Shown: positions 1 through 6,530 of the stretch, piece by piece
Layout of the letters: each line of letters starts with the position of its first letter
Position numbering within the stretch: the stretch's first letter is position 1
Notes under the pieces: model-generated
The model's database searches: none
What the model saw: only the letters and a program-made list of their open reading frames with translations
What the model was told of the DNA's origin: nothing
Position numbers and translations under genes: made by a program
NCBI GenBank assembly: GCA_947624095.1
Contig: CANQIR010000031.1
Coordinates: 1 to 10,293, forward strand
Source of the DNA: an uncultured Bacilli bacterium
GTDB taxonomy: Bacteria; Bacillota_I; Bacilli_A; RF39; UBA660
Reading direction: 5' to 3'
DNA length: 10,293 nt

Positions 1-2
1 GC

Positions 3-158
3 GAATATTACCACCCAGCCACTGACGCTTTATGGTTTTATGCCCCAGGTAGTGGCAACTCTTGTAAAACAACCTGGTATTCCCAAAGCTATGCCGGCAG
101 TTACAAAAACCATTGTTTTTATAAACCAGACCCAGGAGAATGTCCTGAACTATATTAA
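3..158 (+). CDS. Cell wall hydrolase, CwlJ/SleB type, C-terminal end (partial)
   Basis: The frame entering the window at base 3 gives 51 residues and then TAA; the start lies outside. It begins EYYHPATDALWFYAP and ends NHCFYKPDPGECPELY. This pattern (aromatic-rich start, 'DALWFYAP', a Trp-containing middle, 'NHCFY' near the C-terminus) is what I know from the C-terminal part of the SleB/CwlJ hydrolase_2 family, peptidoglycan-degrading enzymes best known from spore-cortex germination but also found as general wall hydrolases. The stop codon is embedded in the left arm of the terminator that follows. By hand count 68 of the first 158 bases are G or C, clearly richer than the genes to its right, so it looks like resident chromosome rather than part of the island. 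Only the C-terminus is visible, so signal peptide and N-terminal domains cannot be judged. Confidence 0.75.
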   Translation, partial: EYYHPATDALWFYAPGSGNSCKTTWYSQSYAGSYKNHCFYKPDPGECPELY

Positions 159-185
159 AATGGAGTTTTTAAAGCTCCATTTTTT
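157..185. terminator. Rho-independent terminator, probably bidirectional
   Basis: A perfect 9-bp inverted repeat (AAAATGGAG at 157-165, CTCCATTTT at 175-183) has a 9-nt loop and is followed on the + strand by a T run. On the minus strand the same hairpin is followed by TTTTAA. It starts inside the hydrolase stop codon and lies between that gene and the minus-strand genes arriving from the right. It probably ends both convergent transcripts, including the accessory operon, for which I see no other terminator. Confidence 0.8.
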
Positions 186-240
186 AATCTCCTTGACAAA
201 CATTAATGTTAAGTTTACTAAAATAGTATATTTTTTAACC

Positions 241-494
241 CTAAAGAGTAAAGACATCTATAACTAATACTAATAAAATAATATAAGAAATTATTCTAAT
301 CCTTTTATTGCTTAACTTCCTACAAAGCAATTCTCCCTTGAAAATTAATTTTATAATCCACACCTGTTAGTAAATCCCCACTTATACACAACAACTTCTA
401 AGAATACTTCATATAGCCATCCTATCATTGCATATAACATAAAATAAATAACATAATTATATATATTATCTTTCCTGTAACCTACTACTTTCAT
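241..494 (-). pseudogene. Decayed CmpB-like (type IV ABC transporter-type) membrane protein gene
   Basis: Three pieces on the minus strand look like the beginning, middle and end of one membrane-protein family. Piece 1 (351-494) is an open frame of 47 codons from ATG, containing LYAMIGWLYEVF and then WGFTNR before it goes off frame. I know 'GWLYE...(F/V)xNRG' as the N-terminal signature of the putative ABC-transporter type IV / CmpB family (PF06541 as I recall). Piece 2 (320-358), one base out of phase, reads DYKINFQGRIAL and then a stop; it matches the family's internal 'DYS..KFN..GRI.L' segment. Piece 3 (241-303) reads RIRIISYIILLVLVIDVFTL and then a stop, resembling the family's last transmembrane helix ending 'IDFIFTL'. 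An intact member would be about 200 residues or longer, so much of the middle is deleted. The 47-codon frame may still be translated: it starts 13 nt after the stop of the operon's last gene, but I see no strong ribosome binding site. The family match is from memory of motifs, not a search. Confidence 0.6.
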
Positions 495-507
495 AACCAC
501 ATTCTAC

Positions 508-1239
508 CTACTCAACAATATTTTTAATCATATCCTCAAACATTTTAATTAACTCTTCCTCTTTCATTAATTCTATCAGTTTAACTCCAGCCACAGTATT
601 AATTGCTTTCCCAAACTTAGTTCTATTTTCTTCACTTTTTAACTTTTGTGAATTTGGGGTATCTCTTAAAGCAATTAAAGCACATCTAAATACTTTTCTA
701 CTTTTACTTATTTTACGTTCAATAATCTGATTGAAAGGATCCGCAAAATCAAATGCAACCTTAGTTAACTCATATGGATCCCTTAGATTATTACTATCAT
801 ACGAACATTCAGCTCTCCACCATAGCCTAACCAAAGCTTGTCTTGAAAAAACTGCATTACCACTCTTAAAGAACCAATTTTCTTTTATCCTCTCTTCATT
901 AATTGCTGGCCATCTTTTTTGAAGATAAGACCAATATTTTGTATGCGTTAAATAAGTCCAGAATCGTTCATCAACTAAATACCTTAAAGGGATATTATCC
1001 GTATTAATAACTTTATGTAACGCTATAGCATTCTTATAATCTTGAATCCATAACATCTCTTCTTCTTTAGACTTAACATCCAAATCAGGTAGATCTACTT
1101 TTTTACCTATTGATGATCTATATTGTCTTCCTTTAAATTGTTCCTCAATAAATGGACTAGATAATTGATATTTATCTATAGAAATAGTTCTCTTTAACTC
1201 ATCAAGCGCTCTATCAGTCAATAAATATAACTCATCCAT
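508..1239 (-). CDS. Hypothetical protein, last gene of the accessory operon (possibly DUF6339-like)
   Basis: This encodes 243 residues with no signal peptide or membrane segment, so probably cytosolic. The most distinctive stretches are the aromatic-rich segment LVDERFWTYLTHTKYWSYLQ (residues 88-107) and FSRQALVRLWWRAECSYD (131-148), followed by RDPYELTKVAF (153-163). The R-LWW-R-E and DPY-LT patterns look like conserved core positions. I associate them, with limited certainty, with the domain of unknown function DUF6339, which I recall from defence-type contexts; no activity is known to me and I see no nuclease or ATPase motif. The ATG at 1239 shares one base with the TAA of the preceding gene (TAATG), and its own ribosome binding site is weak, so translation probably depends on coupling. 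Its place at the end of the GHKL-ATPase operon suggests a partner or effector role, which is inference. Confidence 0.75.
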   Translation of the reverse strand: MDELYLLTDRALDELKRTISIDKYQLSSPFIEEQFKGRQYRSSIGKKVDLPDLDVKSKEEEMLWIQDYKNAIALHKVINTDNIPLRYLVDERFWTYLTHTKYWSYLQKRWPAINEERIKENWFFKSGNAVFSRQALVRLWWRAECSYDSNNLRDPYELTKVAFDFADPFNQIIERKISKSRKVFRCALIALRDTPNSQKLKSEENRTKFGKAINTVAGVKLIELMKEEELIKMFEDMIKNIVE

Positions 1240-2126
1240 TAATCATCCAATCCTTTCTTATACGTATTTACCGAATCATTAAATAATTCCCCAAGTGCAT
1301 AATTAGCAAATACATAAACCTTTTCTAATTCATAATTATCTTTAATAAACTCTTCATCTGCCGGTATTTTTAACTTCTTTTCTACCTTATTTGCCAAAGT
1401 AATACACCATTTTTTATCCTTATATTGCTCATACGACATAAACATTTCCGTATAAGCTGAAACAACAGCAGGATATACAATATTAGAAAACATCAATTTC
1501 TTTACATACTGATCCTTTTTATAAATCTGTATATAATTTTCGTGAATTTCTTCTTTCATCAAAATTTGAATTAAATCAGAATTCAAGGATACAGAAAAAG
1601 GTTGACCATCTAATGTATCATCTTTATCAGGAATTAAGTTAAAGATACTACCAATTCTCTTATCTTCCGGCAACTGTATTTGTAACTCATTACTATACCC
1701 AATTATATCTCCTCGTTCATATTTAACTTCATCATCTAATAATTTATATACATCATTTAATATTTCCTTATCGCTAATAGAAAAATCAGTTATACAATAT
1801 AAAACTCCCACCATCTCTATAGGTTCTGTTGTCGCATAATTATATAAATCTATTTCTATTTCAGTTACCGAATTAACATTTAAAATAAATAATTCTCTTT
1901 GCGTCTTTTGTTCCAAATGTAATATCACAGCAACTTTTTTATTCTCAATCATTTCATTAATAAAAGGATTAGTAATTGTTGTTTTTAATTCTAAATTGAG
2001 TTTTTGTTTTTCTTTATTATAATCTTGTTTAACAATTATTACTTCAAATTTATTACTTTTATAATCATCAACTAATTCAGATAATAAAGGTTTAGGATAA
2101 CACACATTCTTTAAATTAACTCTCAT
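1239..2126 (-). CDS. Hypothetical protein, partner of the GHKL ATPase
   Basis: This encodes 295 residues from the ATG at 2126. An in-frame GTG three codons upstream is less likely because the Shine-Dalgarno AGAGGTG (2133-2139) sits 6 nt before the ATG and covers the GTG. The start overlaps the end of the ATPase gene by 11 bp, so the two are translationally coupled. I do not recognise the family. The first half alternates short strands, for example FEVIIVKQDY, KVAVILHLE, RELFILNV and IEMVGVLYCI, suggesting a beta-rich N-terminal domain. The C-terminal third looks helical, with many Lys and Glu residues and a conserved-looking aromatic segment NIVYPAVVSAYTEMF. There is no signal peptide, membrane helix or obvious catalytic motif. 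The tight overlap on one side with the ATPase and on the other with the 243-residue protein implies a shared complex or fixed stoichiometry; that is inference. Confidence 0.8.
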   Translation of the reverse strand: MRVNLKNVCYPKPLLSELVDDYKSNKFEVIIVKQDYNKEKQKLNLELKTTITNPFINEMIENKKVAVILHLEQKTQRELFILNVNSVTEIEIDLYNYATTEPIEMVGVLYCITDFSISDKEILNDVYKLLDDEVKYERGDIIGYSNELQIQLPEDKRIGSIFNLIPDKDDTLDGQPFSVSLNSDLIQILMKEEIHENYIQIYKKDQYVKKLMFSNIVYPAVVSAYTEMFMSYEQYKDKKWCITLANKVEKKLKIPADEEFIKDNYELEKVYVFANYALGELFNDSVNTYKKGLDD

Positions 2127-4026
2127 CTGAATCACCTCTCAATTTATAAATATTTATCTTATATTTTGACTCAAACGCCCTATCAAACTTAACAGAAATT
2201 ATATTTGTCTCCGATGCATCGACATTTAAAATTTTATTATCCACTACATCAAGATCTTTATCATTTCCTAAATCCTTAGCTTCTATTATTTTAGGCATAT
2301 AATCTGATGCAGAATTATCTTCCCCAATACTCATAATCTCAATATTAAATGTTTTATCATCATATCCATCTAAAGAAAATGCCATTTTTATCATATTACT
2401 ATTAGTTGTAACTTTTGGATAAAATTTAAATTTATTATAATAATCCTTAACTAATCCTTTACCATCTTTTCCAGGACTATCAGTACTTTCACCTTTAAAT
2501 TCTTTTTTCTTATCGCTTTTTCCATCATTTGGTTTAAAATCCGCTACTCCACTTGATCCTTTTGTCGTATCACTTTCTATCATTGGATTTATTACATTAG
2601 ACTTATTATCATATTGAACAATTTCAACCTCTGGATTATTTACAATATTACTTTCATTCTCCGAATCATCTAATTGGATATATTCTTCCATTCCCTCTAA
2701 ATAATCATTTTCTTTAATTTCAATTGCTGTATAATCTTCAATCTTTTGTTTTATCCAAGTCTTAATTTGATTATATCGTCTAGTTGCTTGTAACCTTTCT
2801 GTTGGATTAGCAATTCTTATCTCTGGGTCAAAAAAGTCGTGAGTTGGATTTTCTATACTTCTTAAAAATTTATCTACATCATTGTCGCCAGGAAAAAATA
2901 ACGCACTATAATTCTGTTGAGCAGTTCTTATATTATTATCAAATATTTTCATTCCGTTATTCCTGAACATAGCTACCCATTTTCCAGAAATATCATTTCC
3001 TTTTGCTATCATTAATCTAAGATTACCTGCTCCATTAACATATTCATTAAAATCTTTCATTTCATATATTCCAGAATAAACACTCAAATATTGTTTGATA
3101 TATCCATATTTAATATTCGAATTAGTATATTCTATCGGTTTGTCACAATACTTCTCTATCACACTCCCCAAAGTAGAACTACTAATATCCGTATCAAATA
3201 CTCTTATTTCTAATCTTCCTTCATAAATTATTACAAAGAAATTTTCCACAACCGATTGTATTATTTCTTTCTTAGTCTGTTCCTTATCAAAATCTACTCC
3301 AATAATTATTACATCCGAACCAGTTTCATTTCTATAAAATAACTTATTTAAATGCCTAAGTGAATCTCCCTTATTAAGCGGTGCCAACCCACCATTTTTA
3401 TTTTGCTTAGCAAAATATATTTTTCTTTCAATCTTTTCACCATCTATATAAGAAGTAAAAAGTTTAGCGACTCCTTCACACGCATAATTATCATTAGTAT
3501 CCAAAGTTACATAAAAAACTGTATTAATTCCTGATAACGCAAATGGTGCATTCTTCCCAGTTCCAAAACTACCAGTTGAATTTTCACTTTGCTTCTGTGA
3601 ATTCCCCTCATCATATATTAAAGCATTCCAAGCACTATTAGTTTCTCCATTATCTTTTTCACTTCCTGTTACTCCAGTTGTATTATAATCAGATATTTTT
3701 AAAATTCTAATCATATCGCCTTCTAACAAATCTTTCGCATTTTTAGAAAACTTCATACATCTTTCCGGAAGATTTGGAATAGATAACGTTCCATTTATAT
3801 GTTTAATCATATTATCTTTATCAGGAATCATCGAAGTAGAAATATCATCAATACTGATATTCATAATTAATTTTTCCTGTCCATCACTTAAGGCATCTAA
3901 AGAATTTTGAATTACTTCCCGTGTCAAAAATGCCCATTTGCCGGATTTAAATATTTCCGTACTTCCATCAATAAATTCATTACCAATAGAAGAACTTTTT
4001 GTTAATTGCCATCCAATATCACTCAT
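2116..4026 (-). CDS. GHKL-fold ATPase (MutL/MORC/Hsp90-like), defence-associated
   Basis: This encodes 636 residues with a Bergerat-fold ATP-binding site near the N-terminus. The N box is REVIQNSLDA (36-45; Glu37, Asn41, Asp44), the G1-like motif is ISDYNTTG (111-118; Asp113, Gly118), and the glycine-rich ATP lid is GSFGTGK (152-158). Known proteins with this site (GyrB, Hsp90, MutL, MORC) dimerise or clamp on ATP binding. MutL/MORC-like members have been linked by comparative genomics to restriction-modification loci, which fits here. After the ATPase and transducer-like part (to about 400) there is a polar, low-complexity stretch at about 460-530 rich in Asp, Lys, Ser and Gly, then a beta-rich C-terminal domain of about 100 residues. 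I see no nuclease motif, so any DNA damage would have to come from a partner. AGGAGG stands 8 nt before the ATG. The upstream gene's stop is 12 nt away and the downstream gene overlaps by 11 bp. Confidence 0.85.
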   Translation of the reverse strand: MSDIGWQLTKSSSIGNEFIDGSTEIFKSGKWAFLTREVIQNSLDALSDGQEKLIMNISIDDISTSMIPDKDNMIKHINGTLSIPNLPERCMKFSKNAKDLLEGDMIRILKISDYNTTGVTGSEKDNGETNSAWNALIYDEGNSQKQSENSTGSFGTGKNAPFALSGINTVFYVTLDTNDNYACEGVAKLFTSYIDGEKIERKIYFAKQNKNGGLAPLNKGDSLRHLNKLFYRNETGSDVIIIGVDFDKEQTKKEIIQSVVENFFVIIYEGRLEIRVFDTDISSSTLGSVIEKYCDKPIEYTNSNIKYGYIKQYLSVYSGIYEMKDFNEYVNGAGNLRLMIAKGNDISGKWVAMFRNNGMKIFDNNIRTAQQNYSALFFPGDNDVDKFLRSIENPTHDFFDPEIRIANPTERLQATRRYNQIKTWIKQKIEDYTAIEIKENDYLEGMEEYIQLDDSENESNIVNNPEVEIVQYDNKSNVINPMIESDTTKGSSGVADFKPNDGKSDKKKEFKGESTDSPGKDGKGLVKDYYNKFKFYPKVTTNSNMIKMAFSLDGYDDKTFNIEIMSIGEDNSASDYMPKIIEAKDLGNDKDLDVVDNKILNVDASETNIISVKFDRAFESKYKINIYKLRGDSDES

Positions 4027-4038
4027 TTTTCATACCTC

Positions 4039-6252
4039 CTATAAAGTTAACTCCTTAGATTTTTCATATTTTTCCTCTATAATTGTCTTTTTCTTACTCC
4101 TATAGCGTACTTCTTCATTACCTTTATCTATTTCAAAATCTTCTGCCAAGAAATTACATAAATAGTTATAAAGATTATCATTACTTTTAACATTGTTCAA
4201 AGTTAGTAAATTTATATCAAGTCGATTTATAATTGCTCTTATTTCATCAAACTTTACTATTTGCTTTTCTTTTATAAATTGTATAAGCTCCTCGCGAACA
4301 TCATTCGGCATCGATAAAAGACTTTTTAAATATATTTCCTTATTACTCCAAAAAATAATATCTTTATAATTAATTGGTAATGAGTAATAAACTGGTTCAG
4401 TAATTGAATAATCTAATATAAAACTTAATTTATTTATTGGTTTATGCTCTTTTTTCATTATTCTAATTGCCAAGTCACCCCAACCGCATAACTCTGGATT
4501 ACTCGTAATTACACCACTTACACCATGAAAATATAAACCATCTAACTGTAAATCTTTTAAATACCTATATAATATTGTCTCATTATTCAAATTGTGTTCA
4601 TTTAATTCATCACCAAATTCAATAAACAAATCTCTTGAATTAATGATTTCTCTTTTTTTAATATAATCTACTATTTTCTGAATAGTATCAGTAGAAAGTG
4701 GCTCAATATTGTCAGAAGCTGCATATTTACCTGAATCAACTCGAACACCCACTTCAGATATTAGTGCTTCTAGCGCTCTGCCTGTTTCATAATCACTCCC
4801 AAAATATTTTTTCAACACATTAACAAGTTCAATTTGATCATCCATATTTGATATACCTATCGGCCTATTTAAATGTTTCATCGCATATTTAACTTGTTGT
4901 CTTTTATTTAATTTCTTTGTAAGTAAATTATTATTTATATTATAATTCAAATAGCTAGTAACTTTTTGAAGCATATCTAAATCTTGCCAATCATCCATTT
5001 CTATCGCTAAATACCCATTGGCTTCTAACATCAAAATATTATTATGAACAAACTCATTTAATTTATCAACAAAGAATAACGGCAAATAATATGAACCTAA
5101 ATCATTTTTTATAAATACATAACATCTATCATCCCTAAGCGAATCAATATATAACAATAAACTATAAAAATCATCCAATTCACTTACATAATATAACTTT
5201 TTATTATCCAAAAATTTAAAAGGAATATATTTATAATTATTATTTATTTTTTTAATAGCTTTGGCTTCTATTTGTCTGATTCTTTCCCGCGATACATTAT
5301 ATGTTTGACCAACCTCTTCTAATGTCCTTGTCCCTCTTAGTGCCAGAATTTTAAACTCTTTATCAGTTAAATTTAGTTTCTCTACAAAATATTTCTTTTT
5401 ATCGACAATATCAAAACTATTAATCCAATGTAGAAAAAGCTTAGAATTTAACTTATCTTCTAAATCAAATTCGCCAAAATTATTAATGATATATTCAATA
5501 AGATCTTTAATCTTTATATAATAGTTATTTTTTAAATTTAGTAAATCAAATGGCAAATTAACATATAAATCTGCTAAATCTGGTGAAACAGTTAACATTA
5601 ACGGTCCATAAGCCATCTGATAAAAATAATCATAAACAGCATTATATAAAAGTTTAATTGGTTCTTCCAAATCTAACTTATTTAGCAACAGATCCATAAT
5701 CGTAAATATTTTTTTAGCTTCAAAGATTTCCTTTAAATTATCATTCATTGGGATATCTTTAATTAATATATTTCCACAAAAATTTGGTATATCATTAATC
5801 GGTGCCTTATAAACAATATTTCCTTTAACAGCAGCTTCCTTTTCCAACGTACTGCGATTATTTTGAATAAATGTTATAATCTCCTCAATACTCCGTCTCC
5901 CAGCATTCCTTGTTTCTTCCAAAACAGAATAATTTAAATCTAATAACTCATTTTCATTTGTTACATTTAAATTTCTTAATATATTTTTAGAACGTACAGA
6001 AAGTGGCAAAGTATCAATAAAATTCTCCTTATTTTTTGCTAAATACTGATCAACAAACTCTTGTGAATACATCCCATCATCCATTAATTGTTGGATTTTG
6101 CTTTCTATTTCTTTAATTGTTATTCTCCCACAATTCCGCAATGTTGAAAGATCAATCATAGCCATTTCTTCGATTGTATTTACACCGGCTTTTTTAAGGC
6201 AATTATAAGCTCGAACAGATAAATTGATATTTTCTATAAAATGAATATTCAT
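4039..6252 (-). CDS. Transcription-factor-like protein: two RNAP alpha-CTD-like repeats plus sigma-70 region 4 HTH
   Basis: This encodes 737 residues. Residues 10-55 (LSVRAYNCLKKAGVNTIEEM, then LRNCGRITIKEI) and 83-130 (LPLSVRSKNIL, then TRNAGRRSIEEI) are two copies of the helix-hairpin-helix fold of the RNA polymerase alpha-subunit C-terminal domain. Residues 163-195 may be a third, degenerate copy. Residues 290-337 contain LTDKEFKILALRG and TLEEVGQTYNVSRERIRQIE, a close match to sigma-70 region 4.2, which reads the -35 element. There is no region 2 (core and -10 binding), so it cannot act as a normal sigma factor. The remaining 400 residues are unfamiliar; about 520-590 could be a winged helix. 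It probably binds DNA, and perhaps RNA polymerase, either regulating the locus or acting inside the defence complex. The ATG overlaps the stop of the small upstream gene by 4 bp (ATGA), so translation is coupled. The domain calls are firm; the role is inference. Confidence 0.85.
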   Translation of the reverse strand: MNIHFIENINLSVRAYNCLKKAGVNTIEEMAMIDLSTLRNCGRITIKEIESKIQQLMDDGMYSQEFVDQYLAKNKENFIDTLPLSVRSKNILRNLNVTNENELLDLNYSVLEETRNAGRRSIEEIITFIQNNRSTLEKEAAVKGNIVYKAPINDIPNFCGNILIKDIPMNDNLKEIFEAKKIFTIMDLLLNKLDLEEPIKLLYNAVYDYFYQMAYGPLMLTVSPDLADLYVNLPFDLLNLKNNYYIKIKDLIEYIINNFGEFDLEDKLNSKLFLHWINSFDIVDKKKYFVEKLNLTDKEFKILALRGTRTLEEVGQTYNVSRERIRQIEAKAIKKINNNYKYIPFKFLDNKKLYYVSELDDFYSLLLYIDSLRDDRCYVFIKNDLGSYYLPLFFVDKLNEFVHNNILMLEANGYLAIEMDDWQDLDMLQKVTSYLNYNINNNLLTKKLNKRQQVKYAMKHLNRPIGISNMDDQIELVNVLKKYFGSDYETGRALEALISEVGVRVDSGKYAASDNIEPLSTDTIQKIVDYIKKREIINSRDLFIEFGDELNEHNLNNETILYRYLKDLQLDGLYFHGVSGVITSNPELCGWGDLAIRIMKKEHKPINKLSFILDYSITEPVYYSLPINYKDIIFWSNKEIYLKSLLSMPNDVREELIQFIKEKQIVKFDEIRAIINRLDINLLTLNNVKSNDNLYNYLCNFLAEDFEIDKGNEEVRYRSKKKTIIEEKYEKSKELTL

Positions 6253-6467
6253 AACTTAAACTCACTCTTATTTTTAGGTGTAAATTTATACTCTAAATCT
6301 GCTAAAGCTTTTCTTAATGCTCGAATAATCTTATCAACATCTTCTTTAGTATAATCATAATTACTCTTATTTGCCAAATTGCCAATCAAATTAAAATCCT
6401 TAATAGTTGTATTAACTCGATTCTCTGCCAGACGCCTAAACTTGTCGCTTTTGGTCTCCTCTTTCAT
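6249..6467 (-). CDS. Small conserved helical protein, first gene of the accessory operon
   Basis: I chose the ATG at 6467 (72 residues, MKEETKSDKF) because GGTGA at 6474-6478 lies 6 nt before it; the in-frame TTG at 6473 directly abuts that site and is a poor start. The protein is charged and predicted helical, with RLAENRVNTTIKDFNLIGNL followed by NYDYTKEDVDKIIRALRKAL. I recall this pattern (KxxRFxxLAxxRVxK...LGNLxNxxNYxYTxEDVxKIxxAL) in small standalone proteins of unknown function in Firmicutes and other bacteria, sometimes near restriction-modification or mobile genes. It has no DNA-binding signature I can name. It is the leader gene directly behind the operator-loaded promoter and overlaps the next gene by 4 bp. 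This could suit a regulator or an assembly factor, but there is no direct evidence for either. Confidence 0.8.
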   Translation of the reverse strand: MKEETKSDKFRRLAENRVNTTIKDFNLIGNLANKSNYDYTKEDVDKIIRALRKALADLEYKFTPKNKSEFKL

Positions 6468-6484
6468 TCCCAATCACCAGTTAT

Positions 6485-6514
6485 ATAATACAATATATTG
6501 CAAATATTTGTCAA
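6485..6514 (-). promoter_or_regulatory. Promoter of the five-gene accessory operon
   Basis: On the minus strand a perfect -35 TTGACA (6509-6514) is followed after 18 bases by TATTAT (6485-6490), five of six consensus bases. It lies in the 57-base gap after the methyltransferase stop and points at the small gene at 6467. There is no hairpin with a T run after the methyltransferase, so read-through from that gene is also possible. Confidence 0.75.
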
Positions 6515-6520
6515 ATATTT
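6491..6520. promoter_or_regulatory. Nested palindromic operator over the accessory-operon promoter
   Basis: Two perfect 10-bp palindromes lie back to back: CAATATATTG (6491-6500) and CAAATATTTG (6501-6510). The second is part of a larger perfect dyad, AAATATTTG-T-CAAATATTT (6502-6520), centred on a single base inside the -35 box. Together they fill the whole spacer between -35 and -10 and cover the -35. A protein bound here would block RNA polymerase. There is no T run, so this is not a terminator. Candidate binders are the methyltransferase HTH, the sigma4/alpha-CTD protein or a host factor. Confidence 0.65.
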
Positions 6521-6530
6521 ATTATATTTA

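Noticed and set aside
40..267. 75-codon open frame on the + strand
   Set aside because: It runs out of phase with the CwlJ/SleB-type reading frame (which starts at base 3 and has clear family residues), then through the terminator; its sequence has no protein-like pattern.
731..922. 63-codon open frame on the + strand
   Set aside because: It lies wholly antisense to the 243-residue protein, whose frame has a coherent conserved pattern; no ribosome binding site.
4039..6252. Calling the 737-residue protein a true sigma factor
   Set aside because: Only region 4 is recognisable; there is no region 2 for core and -10 binding, and the alpha-CTD-like repeats and long C-terminus are foreign to sigma factors.
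6491..6520. Reading the palindromes after the methyltransferase as a terminator
   Set aside because: They are AT-only or nearly so, lack a following T run on the minus strand, and coincide exactly with a -35/-10 promoter.
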